Assembly (NCBI GenBank): GCA_903926695.1
Contig: CAIYKK010000132.1
Location: forward strand, 1-22,525
Direction of reading: 5' to 3'
Length of the DNA: 22,525 nt
From: an uncultured Burkholderiales bacterium
Lineage (GTDB): Bacteria > Pseudomonadota > Gammaproteobacteria > Burkholderiales > Burkholderiaceae_C
The first letter of the stretch is position 1. Each line of letters starts with the position of its first letter. Both the position numbers and the translations under genes were made by a program. Of the stretch, positions 13,893 through 21,827 are shown one piece after another. Under the pieces are notes generated by a model. That model was not told the DNA's origin and did not search any database. It was given only the letters and a program-made list of their open reading frames with translations.

Positions 13893-15878
13893 ATGAGTGC
13901 GCTTGAAATCACCTTGCTTTACCTGCTGGCTGGCGTGCTGGGCGTGGTCGTGTGCCGCTCGCTCAAGCTGCCGCCTATGCTCGGCTATCTGGCCGTGGGC
14001 GTGCTGATCGGGCCGCACGCGCTGGCCCTGGCGCGCAACGCCGACGGCGTGCGCCATCTGGGCGAGTTCGGCGTGGTGTTCCTGATGTTTGTCATCGGGC
14101 TGGAATTTAATTTGCCCAAGCTGCGCACCATGCGCCGCCATGTCTTCGGGTTGGGCCTGCTGCAGGTGACGCTGACGATGGCGCTGATCACCCTGTTATC
14201 GGCGCTGCTGGTACAGACGGCGCCGGGCTGGTGGAAGCTGGAATGGCAGCCCGCGCTGGCGCTGTCCAGTGCGATTGCCATGAGCAGCACGGCCATCGTG
14301 GTCAAGCTGCTGGCCGAGCGGCTGGAGCTGGCCAGCGAGCACGGCAAGCGGGTGATGGGCGTGCTGCTGTTTCAGGATCTGGCGGTGGTGCCGCTCTTGG
14401 TGCTGATTCCGGCGCTGGGCTCATCGCCTGACGAGCTGTTCACCGCCCTGGGCGTGGCCGGGCTCAAGGCCGCCGTGCTGCTGGGCGTGCTGCTGACCGG
14501 CGGGCAGCGCGTGATGCGCTGGTGGCTCACGCTGGTGGCGCGGCGCAAGAGCGAAGAATTATTTGTGCTCAACCTGCTGCTGGTCACGCTGGCGCTGGCC
14601 TGGCTGACGGAGCTGGCCGGTCTGAGCCTGGCGCTGGGCGCTTTCATTGCCGGCATGCTGATTTCCGAAACCCAGTACAAGCACCAGGTGGAAACTGACA
14701 TCCGCCCGTTTCACGATGTGCTGCTCGGGCTGTTTTTTATCAGCGTCGGCATGATGCTGGACTGGCGCGAAGTGGTGACGCACTGGGTGCTGGTGCTGGC
14801 GCTGCTGGCGCTGCCGCTGGTTTTTAAAATGGTGCTGGTCACCGCGCTGGCGCGCTGGCTGGGCGCGACCACGGGCGTGTCCCTGCGCACCGGGCTGTAT
14901 CTCGCGCAGGCGGGCGAATTCGGCTTTGTGCTGCTGTCGCTGGCCCAGAGCAGCAAGCTCATCCCCGTGAGCCTGATGAACCCGATTCTGGCCAGCATGG
15001 TGCTGTCGATGGTGGCCACACCCTTCATCATCATGCACAGCAACCGCATCGTGATGAAGCTGGTCGCCAGCGAGTGGATGCTGCAGTCGCTGCAGATGAC
15101 CTCGATTGCCAGCAAATCCATCAACATCAACAAACACGTGATCATCTGCGGCTATGGCCGCTGCGGCCAGAACCTGGGCCACATGCTGGAGCGCGAAAGC
15201 ATTCCCTACATGGCGCTGGACTTAGACCCGGACCACGTGCGCCAGGCCGCAGCAGCGGGCGACTCGGTGGTTTTTGGCGATGCGGTGCGGCTGCAGTCGC
15301 TGATCGCGGCGGGCCTATCGCGTGCCAGCGCCGTGGTGATCACTTATTTGGACACCGCCAGCGCCCTCAAGGTGCTGGCCAATATCCGCAGCCATGCGCC
15401 ATCGATCCCCGTGATTGTGCGCACCGCCGACGACCGCGATCTGGAAAAACTGCAGGCCGCAGGCGCCACCGAAGTGGTGCCCGAAGCGATTGAAGGCAGC
15501 CTGATGCTGGCCAGCCATGCGCTGGCGCTGGTGGGTGTGCCCATGCGCCGGGTGATACGGGTGGTGCAGGACCAGCGCGATGCGCGCTACAACCTGCTAC
15601 GCGGCTATTTTCGCGGCGCCGATGACCACGGCGCCAGCGAGCTGGAGCAAGAGCGCCTCTCCAGCATCACGCTGCCGCCGGGCATCCTGTCCATAGGCCA
15701 GCCGCTGGGCGCGCTGACGCTGCACAGCGCAGGCGTGCAGGTGGTCAGCCTACGCCGGGGCAACGGCAAAACCATCAAGGTCCAAAAAGACACCCGCCTG
15801 CACGACGGCGACACGCTGGTGCTGTCAGGCAAGCCCGAAGCTCTGGCGCTGGCCGAGGAAGCCCTGCTGCGCGTCTGA
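13893..15878 (+). CDS. CPA2-family cation:proton antiporter with TrkA/RCK domains (KefB/YbaL type)
   Basis: A 661-residue inner-membrane antiporter of the monovalent cation:proton antiporter-2 family, probably K+/H+. The first about 400 residues are the Na+/H+-exchanger transmembrane domain, with MFVIGLEFNLPKLR and SSAIAMSSTAIVVKLL as landmarks. From about residue 414 a TrkA-N (RCK) domain begins with KHVIICGYGRCGQNLG, a nucleotide-binding glycine loop. A TrkA-C domain ends the protein (about residues 585-661, to LVLSGKPEALALAEEAL). The RCK domain should gate transport through a bound nucleotide. The start is the ATG at 13893, since the longer open frame upstream is antisense to kdsD. No clear Shine-Dalgarno sequence precedes it. 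It sits divergent to kdsD, an arrangement often seen in beta-proteobacteria. KefF-type partners are absent nearby. Confidence 0.93.
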   Translation: MSALEITLLYLLAGVLGVVVCRSLKLPPMLGYLAVGVLIGPHALALARNADGVRHLGEFGVVFLMFVIGLEFNLPKLRTMRRHVFGLGLLQVTLTMALITLLSALLVQTAPGWWKLEWQPALALSSAIAMSSTAIVVKLLAERLELASEHGKRVMGVLLFQDLAVVPLLVLIPALGSSPDELFTALGVAGLKAAVLLGVLLTGGQRVMRWWLTLVARRKSEELFVLNLLLVTLALAWLTELAGLSLALGAFIAGMLISETQYKHQVETDIRPFHDVLLGLFFISVGMMLDWREVVTHWVLVLALLALPLVFKMVLVTALARWLGATTGVSLRTGLYLAQAGEFGFVLLSLAQSSKLIPVSLMNPILASMVLSMVATPFIIMHSNRIVMKLVASEWMLQSLQMTSIASKSININKHVIICGYGRCGQNLGHMLERESIPYMALDLDPDHVRQAAAAGDSVVFGDAVRLQSLIAAGLSRASAVVITYLDTASALKVLANIRSHAPSIPVIVRTADDRDLEKLQAAGATEVVPEAIEGSLMLASHALALVGVPMRRVIRVVQDQRDARYNLLRGYFRGADDHGASELEQERLSSITLPPGILSIGQPLGALTLHSAGVQVVSLRRGNGKTIKVQKDTRLHDGDTLVLSGKPEALALAEEALLRV

Positions 15879-15888
15879 AATGCCCCCG

Positions 15889-15935
15889 CGCCGGGTGGTA
15901 TGGCGCTGCCAGCCAGCGCATGAGAGTGCCCGGCG
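15889..15935. repeat. Nested inverted repeat between convergent genes
   Basis: Outer arms CGCCGGG (15889) and CCCGGCG (15929) enclose an inner hairpin GCGCTG-CCAGC-CAGCGC (15903-15919). It lies between the antiporter stop and the stop of the convergent unknown gene. There is no T-run, so it is not a classical terminator but may slow both polymerases. Confidence 0.5.
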
Positions 15936-15936
15936 A

Positions 15937-16644
15937 TCAGGTCGCATCGCCAGACTGCGTTTTGCTGATGACCAGGGGCGCTTTCGACTCCACCAGCTGG
16001 GTGTCTTCAAAATCACCCGGCTGGGTACGCGGTTTGATCAACCTGTCCTTGCTTTCTTTTTCGAGCGGTGCCGTCTGGCCCTGTGCGGAGGCGGCCACCA
16101 GCGCCTGCTGAAAAGCCAGCACCTCGTCGGCGTCAATCGTGTCGTGAGACGATTTGGATTTGGATTTAGGCAGCGGGACGGGTGCGCGTGCGGCTACAAG
16201 TGGCGCTGCCGGTTTTCCGGCGGCAGCTATTTCGGTGATGCGCCAGTACACGGCCGTGATGACGATGTCAAAACGCGCCTTGGCGTTGTCAATGATGACC
16301 GCCTCCATGTCGTTCAAACTGGGCGGCGGATCTCCGACCATCGTCACCAAGTTGATCATGACCACAAATTCGCTGCCCGAGAGGTCTTCGGAAAACACCT
16401 TGAACTTGTAGTTGGAGGACAAGATACCCGCTCGGGTCAGCGCCTCGCGGATCGCCACAAACGACTGGTCGCGGCGCAAGTGGCGCATTTTGGTGCGATC
16501 GCTGCGCTGATCGATCTCGCTGTCTTTAGGCGGCGGTGCGCTTTCTTTTTTGCGGCCAGTGGGCGTGCGGCCCGGCTCTTCCGGGTTGGACGGGTTGGGG
16601 GAATTGGCCTGGGCGGGATGGGAAAACCAGTTGAAAATAGACAT
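15937..16644 (-). CDS. Unrecognised 235-residue protein
   Basis: I do not recognise a family. The ATG at 16644 has a weak GAGAA upstream. Residues 1-50 are proline, asparagine and charge rich (NSPNPSNPEEPGRTPTG) and look disordered. Residues about 50-145 look folded, with helices and strands such as FVAIREALTRAGILSSNYKF and SEFVVMINLVTMVGDPPPSL, then ARFDIVITAVYWRITEI. Residues 146-235 are again alanine, proline and lysine/serine rich (PLPKSKSKSSHDT). There is no signal peptide or membrane helix, so it is probably cytoplasmic. It follows mnmE on the same strand after 250 bases and converges on the antiporter gene. Codon use looks like that of its neighbours, so it is likely a genuine lineage-specific gene. 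Confidence 0.75.
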   Translation of the reverse strand: MSIFNWFSHPAQANSPNPSNPEEPGRTPTGRKKESAPPPKDSEIDQRSDRTKMRHLRRDQSFVAIREALTRAGILSSNYKFKVFSEDLSGSEFVVMINLVTMVGDPPPSLNDMEAVIIDNAKARFDIVITAVYWRITEIAAAGKPAAPLVAARAPVPLPKSKSKSSHDTIDADEVLAFQQALVAASAQGQTAPLEKESKDRLIKPRTQPGDFEDTQLVESKAPLVISKTQSGDAT

Positions 16645-16894
16645 GTAGTTCTCGTGAGGAATAAAGCCCCTCCTTCACGCAAGAGAGGACGTTACGTGAC
16701 TGCAAGCCAAACCTGCTGCCATCGCCGCAGCATTTTTTACTTCATGCATGAATGTATCCAATCGCTGGCGACATTTGCTTAAAAAACTTCTGAAATGCGT
16801 TTTTTTGGCTTTTTAGCAATCCGCTGGGGCCGACCTCACGCCGCCCGGACCAGCAACCGCTTCACGCCAGCGCCGCAGGTCGGCGCAAAGAACG
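16645..16894. other. Intergenic region between mnmE and the unknown gene
   Basis: 250 bases with no gene. It contains a perfect 12-base palindrome TTCATGCATGAA at 16741-16752, a possible operator, and AT-rich runs at 16780-16815. After the mnmE stop there is a GCGCCG/CGGCGC hairpin without a T-run. No clear promoter for the unknown gene was found. Confidence 0.4.
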
Positions 16895-18331
16895 CTATTT
16901 TCCGATGCAGAAGCTGGAAAAAATCTCGCCCAGCAGATCGTCGGAGCTGAACGCGCCGGTGATTTGACTCAGGTGCAGCTGGGCCTGGCGCAGGTCTTCG
17001 GCGAGCAGGTCCAGCGCGGGCTGCGCGGCGTGGAGCTGCATCTGGGCCGTTTCCAGCTGCGACTGAACGCGCTGCAGAGCCTGCACATGGCGCTCGCGGG
17101 CCATAAAAATGCCTTCGGGCGCGCTTTGCCAGCCGACCACTTGCAGCAGTTTTTCGCGCAGGCTTTGCAGGCCGGCGCCGGTTTTAGCGGAAATCAGCAC
17201 GCCGCTTTTCACTTGCGCCAGCACCGCTGCCGGGGCGCTGTCGGCCTTGTTCCAGACATCAATCACCGGCGTGTTTTTTGGCAGTTTTTCGGTCAGCGTG
17301 CGCGCCAGAACGGCCTCATCGGCCAGATAGCTGGCAGCTTCACCCGTCGGGCCAGCCGCCTGCTGCCGGGTCAGGTCGTGCAGGAATAGCACCGCGTCAG
17401 CGCTTTCAATTTCGCCCCAGGCGCGCTGCACGCCGATTTTTTCGACCTCGTCGAGCGTCTCGCGCAGGCCAGCCGTATCGACCACATGCAGCGGCACGCC
17501 CTCGATCTGGATCAGCTGCGAAACCTTGTCGCGCGTGGTGCCCGCAATCGGCGTGACGATGGCCAGTTCGGCACCGGCCAGCGCGTTGAGCAGCGAACTT
17601 TTGCCGACATTGGGCTGCCCGGCAATCACCACCTTGATGCCTTCGCGCAGGATGGCGCCCTGCGTGGCGCGCTGCATCACGCTGACCAGCGTGGCCTGCA
17701 GGCGCTGCAATTGGCCGTGCGCGTCGGCCTGCTGCAAAAAGTCGATGTCTTCTTCGGGGAAATCCAGCGTCGCCTCGACCAGCATGCGCAGGTGGATCAA
17801 TTGCGCCAGCAGCGTGTTGATGACCTCAGAAAACTCGCCCGACATGGAGCGCGCCGCCGAGCGTGCCGCCGTTTCGGTGCTGGCGTCGATCAAGTCGGCA
17901 ATGGCTTCAGCCTGCGCCAGGTCGATTTTGTCGTTGAGAAAAGCGCGTTCGGTGAATTCGCCCGGCTGGGCCAGCCGCAGGCCGGGCAGCGCTGGCTGGC
18001 CGGTGGCCGGATTCAGCGCTGCACCCGCTTCCAGGCAGCGTGCCAGCAGCAGTTGCAGCACGACTGGGCCGCCGTGCGCCTGCAGCTCCAGCACGTCTTC
18101 GCCTGTGTAGGAGTGTGGCGCGGGAAAAAAAATCGCCAGCCCCTTGTCAATCACTTGCCCTTGCGCGTCGCAAAAAGGTAAATAGCTGGCTTGGCGCGGT
18201 GCCAGCGCTCGCCCGCAAATAGCGCTAACGACTGGTGCCAACTGCACGCCAGACACCCGCACGATGCCGACCGCGCCCCGGCCGGGTGCCGTGGCAATGG
18301 CCGCGATGGGATGATGATGACGAGCCAGCAT
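16895..18331 (-). CDS. mnmE: tRNA uridine-5-carboxymethylaminomethyl modification GTPase MnmE
   Basis: MnmE works with MnmG to install the (carboxymethyl)aminomethyl group at U34 of certain tRNAs. The 478-residue protein has the N-terminal folate-binding domain ([20 protein letters not shown], then [15 protein letters not shown]), a helical domain, and an inserted G domain with P-loop GQPNVGKSS at 238-246 (K244), [15 protein letters not shown] and NKAD. It ends in the family's C-terminal CIGK, whose cysteine is conserved. Length and motifs are complete. The ATG at 18331 lies 48 bases after the yidC stop, with a weak Shine-Dalgarno. It is the last gene of the rpmH-rnpA-yidD-yidC-mnmE block near the origin. 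Confidence 0.97.
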   Translation of the reverse strand: MLARHHHPIAAIATAPGRGAVGIVRVSGVQLAPVVSAICGRALAPRQASYLPFCDAQGQVIDKGLAIFFPAPHSYTGEDVLELQAHGGPVVLQLLLARCLEAGAALNPATGQPALPGLRLAQPGEFTERAFLNDKIDLAQAEAIADLIDASTETAARSAARSMSGEFSEVINTLLAQLIHLRMLVEATLDFPEEDIDFLQQADAHGQLQRLQATLVSVMQRATQGAILREGIKVVIAGQPNVGKSSLLNALAGAELAIVTPIAGTTRDKVSQLIQIEGVPLHVVDTAGLRETLDEVEKIGVQRAWGEIESADAVLFLHDLTRQQAAGPTGEAASYLADEAVLARTLTEKLPKNTPVIDVWNKADSAPAAVLAQVKSGVLISAKTGAGLQSLREKLLQVVGWQSAPEGIFMARERHVQALQRVQSQLETAQMQLHAAQPALDLLAEDLRQAQLHLSQITGAFSSDDLLGEIFSSFCIGK

Positions 18332-18349
18332 GCGAGGGGCACCATGTTC

Positions 18350-18372
18350 AAGGGCCGCTTGAAGCGGCCCTT
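18350..18372. repeat. Hairpin between yidC and mnmE
   Basis: AAGGGCCGCT-TGA-AGCGGCCCTT is a perfect 10-base stem. The T-run is on the plus strand only. In the direction of transcription (minus) it is preceded by A's and followed by TTGAAC, so it is not a standard terminator for yidC. It may be an mRNA processing or stability element. Confidence 0.7.
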
Positions 18373-18378
18373 TTTAGC

Positions 18379-20055
18379 TTATTTGAACTTCGGCAGGTGG
18401 AACTGCGGCGGCACACCCATCCGGGTGTTGATGACCCACTGCTGGGTAATCGACAGGATGTTGTTGGTGATCCAGTACAGCACCAGGCCAGCCGGGAAGG
18501 CAAAAAACATCACACTGAAAATCAGCGGCATGAACCACATCATCTTGGCCTGCATCGGGTCCGGCGGCGCGGGGTTCAGGGCGGTCTGCAGCAGCGTCGT
18601 CATGGTCATGACGATAGGCAGAATGAACAGCGGGTCTTTGGACGACAGGTCATGAATCCACAAAATCCACGGCGCATTGCGCATTTCCACGCTCGACAGC
18701 AGCACCCAGTACAGCGCAATGAACACCGGAATCTGGATCATGATGGGGAAGCAGCCGCCCATCGGGTTGACTTTTTCGTCGCGGTAAATCTTCATCATCG
18801 CCTGCTGCATTTCCTGCGGCTTGTCTTTGAGGCGCTCACGAAGCTCGGTGATTTTCGGATTGACGGCCTTCATCTTGGCCATGCTGGCGTAGGCCTTGGC
18901 GTTGAGCCAGTAAAACGCGATTTTCAGCAGCAGCACCAGCGCCATGATGGACCAGCCCCAGTTCTGAATGACGCTGTGCAGCTTGTCGAGCAGCCAGTAC
19001 AGCGGCTTGGCCAAAATGGTCAGCCAGCCGTAGTCCTTGACCAGTTCCAGGCCGGGCGTCAGGGCTTCAAGGACTTTTTCTTCCTGCGGGCCGACGAAAA
19101 ATTTGGCGTCCAGCGTTTTGGTCGCGCCCGGCGCAATGGCGTCGAGCGGCGTGATCATGCCCACGGCGTACAGGTTGGTATCGACCTTGCGCAGAAACAG
19201 GTCACGCTTGAGACCCTCGGGCAAGATCCAGGCGGCGGCAAAGTAGTGCTGCACCATGGCCACGTAGCCGTTGGTTGCCTGCTTTTCCACATCGACCTTG
19301 TTGTTTTCGATGTCCTTGAAATCGACCTTCTGGTATTTTTTGGCTTCGGTGTAAATCGCCGGGCCGGTGAAGGTGGAATAAAACGAGGACTCGCCGGGCG
19401 GCTTGTTGCCGTCGCGCACCAGTTGCAAGTAGAGCTGGGGCGCCACCGGCGCGCTGCCGGTGTTGATCACATCATGGCGCACAGCCACGTCGTAAGCACC
19501 GCGCTTGATGGTATAGGTCTTGACCAGCTTGACGCCGCCGATGTCAGCCGACTCGAATTTCACCTGCAATTCGTTTTGCCCGTCCTTGAGGCTGCGTTCG
19601 CCGGGCACCAGGGTCATCGGGGTTTTGTGCGTCGGAAACGCGGCCCCGCTGCCGCCAGCGATCAGGCCAGTCTGGGCCACATAGACACGGCTGACGCTTT
19701 CGTCGAGCAGCACAAAACCCTTGTCCTTCTCGGTCATGTCCTTGTACTGGCTGAACGCGGAGTGAACCAGGGTGCCGCCTTCGCTGTCAAAGGTCAGGGA
19801 CAACACGTCGGTGCTAACCACCACCTGCTCACCGGACTTGGTCGTCAGCGGCGTACCTCCTGGCACGGCCCCTGGCGTGGCGTTGACAGCTGCTGGCGGC
19901 ACGGCAGCGCTGGAAGCGGCCGCCTTGGCCGCCACCGGCGTGCTGGCGGGGAAAAAAGTGGCTTTGCGGCCGTTAAAAACCTGCCATTGGTCCCACAACA
20001 AGACCATAGAAAAGCCAAAAATCACCCACAAAATGGTGCGGCGGATGTCGTTCAT
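18379..20055 (-). CDS. yidC: Membrane protein insertase YidC
   Basis: Inserts and folds inner-membrane proteins, alone or with SecYEG. The 558 residues follow the Gram-negative layout. An N-terminal anchor (TILWVIFGFSMVLLWDQW) is followed by an alanine-rich linker, then a large periplasmic beta domain to about residue 340. The conserved core has five membrane segments, with YGWLTILAKPLYWLLDKLH, the cytoplasmic hairpin KITELRERLKDKPQEMQQAM, NPMGGCFPIMIQIPVFIALY and FPAGLVLYWITNNILSITQQ. The ATG at 20055 overlaps the yidD stop as ATGA. The C-terminus is short, ending in PKFK. Nothing unusual. Confidence 0.97.
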   Translation of the reverse strand: MNDIRRTILWVIFGFSMVLLWDQWQVFNGRKATFFPASTPVAAKAAASSAAVPPAAVNATPGAVPGGTPLTTKSGEQVVVSTDVLSLTFDSEGGTLVHSAFSQYKDMTEKDKGFVLLDESVSRVYVAQTGLIAGGSGAAFPTHKTPMTLVPGERSLKDGQNELQVKFESADIGGVKLVKTYTIKRGAYDVAVRHDVINTGSAPVAPQLYLQLVRDGNKPPGESSFYSTFTGPAIYTEAKKYQKVDFKDIENNKVDVEKQATNGYVAMVQHYFAAAWILPEGLKRDLFLRKVDTNLYAVGMITPLDAIAPGATKTLDAKFFVGPQEEKVLEALTPGLELVKDYGWLTILAKPLYWLLDKLHSVIQNWGWSIMALVLLLKIAFYWLNAKAYASMAKMKAVNPKITELRERLKDKPQEMQQAMMKIYRDEKVNPMGGCFPIMIQIPVFIALYWVLLSSVEMRNAPWILWIHDLSSKDPLFILPIVMTMTTLLQTALNPAPPDPMQAKMMWFMPLIFSVMFFAFPAGLVLYWITNNILSITQQWVINTRMGVPPQFHLPKFK

Positions 20056-20369
20056 GACGGCGTCTTTTTAGAAGGAAGGGAAACTGCCGGCGTGAGCAGG
20101 CGGCTGAAAAAAGAAGCTGAATGGCAAGGTGGCACCGGATCATGACCGCCCTCGCACCAAGGCTGGCAGCGCCCGAGACGGCGCAGCGTCAGGTAAGCGC
20201 CACGGGCCGCACCGTGCTGCTGCAGGGCCTGCAGGGAGTAGGCCGAGCAGCTGGGCTCAAACCGGCAGGCCGAACCCAGCCAAGGGCTGAGCAGCAGGCG
20301 GTAGCCCTTGACCAGCGTGATCAGCAGGTGCTGCGGCAGGCGCATCAGGGTCAAAAACATAACTTTCAT
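20052..20369 (-). CDS. yidD: Membrane protein insertion efficiency factor YidD
   Basis: A small membrane-associated protein that helps YidC-dependent insertion. The family core LITLVKGYRLLLSPWLGSAC and RFEPSCSAYSLQALQQHG is complete, followed by RLGRCQPWCEGGHDPVP. The protein is 105 residues, with a serine/proline/lysine tail that overlaps the yidC start. Its own ATG at 20369 overlaps the rnpA stop as ATGA, so rnpA, yidD and yidC are translationally coupled. Confidence 0.95.
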   Translation of the reverse strand: MKVMFLTLMRLPQHLLITLVKGYRLLLSPWLGSACRFEPSCSAYSLQALQQHGAARGAYLTLRRLGRCQPWCEGGHDPVPPCHSASFFSRLLTPAVSLPSKKTPS

Positions 20370-20770
20370 GACACTTTTGCACCCGCGAGCATCAGCGCCT
20401 GGACCTCGGTGCGCACCGCCTGCTTGAGCTGGTCAGACTCGGCGCTGACAAACTCGGTACGGGCAAATGCGCTGCGCAGTCGAACGATAAAGGCCGCCTG
20501 CGGATACCGGTCAGCGAACTCCGCGCTGACGGCATAAATCTGGCGCTTGATGGCGTTGCGCGTGACGGCCCGCTTGGCCCAGCGTTTGGGTGTCATGGCG
20601 CCTATCCACATGGCCTGCGCCGCAAACAGTGCCGCAACTCTGGGCGCTGCGCCGGGCTGCGCAGCCTTGGCGTTAAGCGCACAGCGGTGCAAGGCGAAAT
20701 GGGGAGTTTTGGCGATCATGACGCCAGCCAGGACGGCCTGGAACTGGGGCCGGGTTTTAAGCCGCTGCAC
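20366..20770 (-). CDS. rnpA: Ribonuclease P protein component RnpA
   Basis: Protein subunit of RNase P, which trims the 5' leader of tRNA precursors. The 134-residue protein carries the RNR signature KRWAKRAVTRNAIKRQIY and an N-terminal QRLKTRPQFQAVLAG. The frame is open upstream through rpmH, but those codons are antisense-like noise. The GTG at 20770 gives the usual MQRLKTR start and a normal length. A TTG four codons upstream is an alternative. No strong Shine-Dalgarno sequence is visible, so coupling to rpmH translation (57 bases upstream) is plausible. Confidence 0.93.
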   Translation of the reverse strand: MQRLKTRPQFQAVLAGVMIAKTPHFALHRCALNAKAAQPGAAPRVAALFAAQAMWIGAMTPKRWAKRAVTRNAIKRQIYAVSAEFADRYPQAAFIVRLRSAFARTEFVSAESDQLKQAVRTEVQALMLAGAKVS

Positions 20771-20826
20771 TGGCGCCAAACATTTGCTCAAAAGCAGTCG
20801 AAGGCCGATTGCTGCCGCAAAACCGC

Positions 20827-20961
20827 TTAGACGGCCAGACGCTTGCGGCCTTTGGCGCGGCGCGCAGCGATGACGGCGCGGCCGCCACGCGTTTTCATGC
20901 GGGTCAGAAAACCGTGGGTGCGGGCGCGCTTGACTTTGGAAGGTTGGTAGGTGCGTTTCAT
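20827..20961 (-). CDS. rpmH: 50S ribosomal protein L34
   Basis: A 44-residue, highly basic protein beginning [18 protein letters not shown] and ending AKGRKRLAV, complete and typical of L34 of the large ribosomal subunit. AGGA lies six bases upstream of the ATG at 20961. It is the first gene of the rpmH-rnpA-yidD-yidC block next to oriC. Confidence 0.98.
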   Translation of the reverse strand: MKRTYQPSKVKRARTHGFLTRMKTRGGRAVIAARRAKGRKRLAV

Positions 20962-21170
20962 GGTAAATCCTGCTTGCCCTCTCGGGCGTGTTACGGGTCG
21001 CTCGGCGGCAAAGCTGCACGAGGCGATTCAATGATTCCGGGAGCTGTGCAGCCACAGCCCTGCCGGCCAAAATCCCAGGAGCCTGGCCCTTCGCCTGCTG
21101 CAGCTGGGCAAAATTTACCGGCTAGCCGACGCAGGCCGCATCAAGCCGCTGCGAATCTGGAAAACCCGTG

Positions 21171-21198
21171 ATTATCACAGATTTCTCCACCACGGCAA
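21171..21198 (-). promoter_or_regulatory. Promoter for the rpmH operon
   Basis: On the minus strand TTGCCG (21198-21193), a 16-base spacer and GATAAT (21176-21171). It predicts a leader of about 200 bases before rpmH that contains a small CCAGG/CCTGG hairpin but no recognised riboswitch. Confidence 0.6.
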
Positions 21199-21353
21199 CA
21201 AGCCCCGAGCGCGGCTGCAGCCGTGGCACTTGACTGGGCTGGCCGCTAAGGCTTCAAACATGGCTTGAACTGGCTGGCCAAGTAGGTCAAAATCGAGTGG
21301 CTGGCAGTTTTTCTCTCGCCTCTCTCTATCTTCTTAATTCTTTAATATAAAGA

Positions 21354-21368
21354 TAGTAGTAGTAGTAG
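21354..21368 (+). repeat. (TAG)5 array, candidate DnaA-trio element
   Basis: Five perfect TAG units read 3'-GAT-5' moving away from the DnaA box at 21383-21391, with AT-rich DNA on the far side (TTCTTTAATATAAAGA). DnaA-trios, repeats of 3'-GAT-5' between a DnaA box and the unwinding element, guide DnaA onto single strands; here the order and polarity are the same. Confidence 0.7.
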
Positions 21369-21500
21369 AGTGGGTACTTTTCTGTGGATAAGTCAATTTT
21401 CTTGTTAAAAATCAATGACTTGACCAGTTGATAACCCTGTGTAAAACCGCTGTACAAGCGGTGGATGAAATATGAACAACTTTTCGATTTGCCCTTTGCC

Positions 21501-21549
21501 TGTGGATAACTCGTAAGTTATCCCGAAGTTATCAACAGGGTTATCCACA
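21501..21549. repeat. Central DnaA-box cluster
   Basis: Perfect 11-base arms CTGTGGATAAC (21500-21510) and GTTATCCACAG (21540-21550) face each other. Between them are ATAACT-CGTA-AGTTAT (21506-21521) and two variant boxes. The box starts are spaced 17, 11 and 12 bases apart. Confidence 0.85.
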
Positions 21550-21558
21550 GCTCTTTTT

Positions 21559-21596
21559 AGCCTTGAAGGAGTGGAATAGCCACTTTTTCCAAGGCT
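21559..21596. repeat. Inverted repeat between oriC boxes and dnaA
   Basis: AGCCTTG/CAAGGCT (7 bases) encloses AGTGG-AATAG-CCACT with an A/G versus T-rich internal loop. The CCTTGAAGG palindrome at 21561-21569 recurs at 21629-21637, and CACTTTTT follows both. Function unknown; it could terminate transcription towards the origin or bind a regulator. Confidence 0.6.
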
Positions 21597-21721
21597 GGTT
21601 TTGGCCGGAAATTTTGGGTTTTTACCCTCCTTGAAGGCACTTTTTACCCTGTTAAGGTTGTATCCAGTGCCTTCGCCGCAGCGCCGCAGGCACACTCCGG
21701 GCCGTCTGGGGGGCTGCCGGG

Positions 21722-21751
21722 TTGTGGATAACTTGGCGCCCCGACTACAAT
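21722..21751 (+). promoter_or_regulatory. dnaA: dnaA promoter overlapped by a DnaA box
   Basis: TACAAT (21746-21751) as -10 with TTGTGG (21722-21727) as -35, 18 bases apart. The DnaA box 21723-21731 covers the -35, and a near-box ATATCCACA lies at 21773-21781 after the start, consistent with DnaA repressing its own gene. Confidence 0.6.
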
Positions 21752-21827
21752 TGCGGGTGCCTAAAATTAACAATATCCACAAGCGGCTGGGTGCCGCTTC
21801 GCAGCAGCATTCCGCGCCAAAACGGTC

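Larger units (their letters stand above)
21300..21760. other. Replication origin oriC
   Basis: The region between rpmH and dnaA has clustered DnaA boxes, an AT-rich unwinding stretch and the dnaA promoter. Consensus boxes TTATCCACA are at 21383-21391 (minus), 21501-21509 (minus), 21541-21549 (plus) and 21723-21731 (minus). Variant boxes TTATCAACA (21529-21537) and TTATCCCGA (21518-21526) fill the central cluster. AT-rich DNA lies at about 21330-21353, beside a (TAG)5 run. This order and position match the origin of other Burkholderiales. Confidence 0.9.

Noticed and set aside
12611..13906. 431-codon plus-strand open frame
   Set aside because: Antisense shadow of kdsC and kdsD.
18198..18216. 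Copy of the metW in-frame repeat (GGTGCCAGCGCT) inside mnmE
   Set aside because: It codes for the ordinary GRALAP stretch expected at that MnmE position, so the match is likely chance.
18235..20145. 636-codon plus-strand open frame
   Set aside because: Antisense shadow of yidC and the mnmE start; no family motifs, while the minus strand carries clear YidC.
20771..21070. N-terminal extension of RnpA by 100 residues
   Set aside because: The frame is open only because it overlaps rpmH; RnpA family length and the MQRLKTR start favour GTG at 20770.
21354..21368. (TAG)5 as a simple microsatellite or CRISPR-like repeat
   Set aside because: Too short with no spacers; its position and polarity fit an origin DnaA-trio element better.
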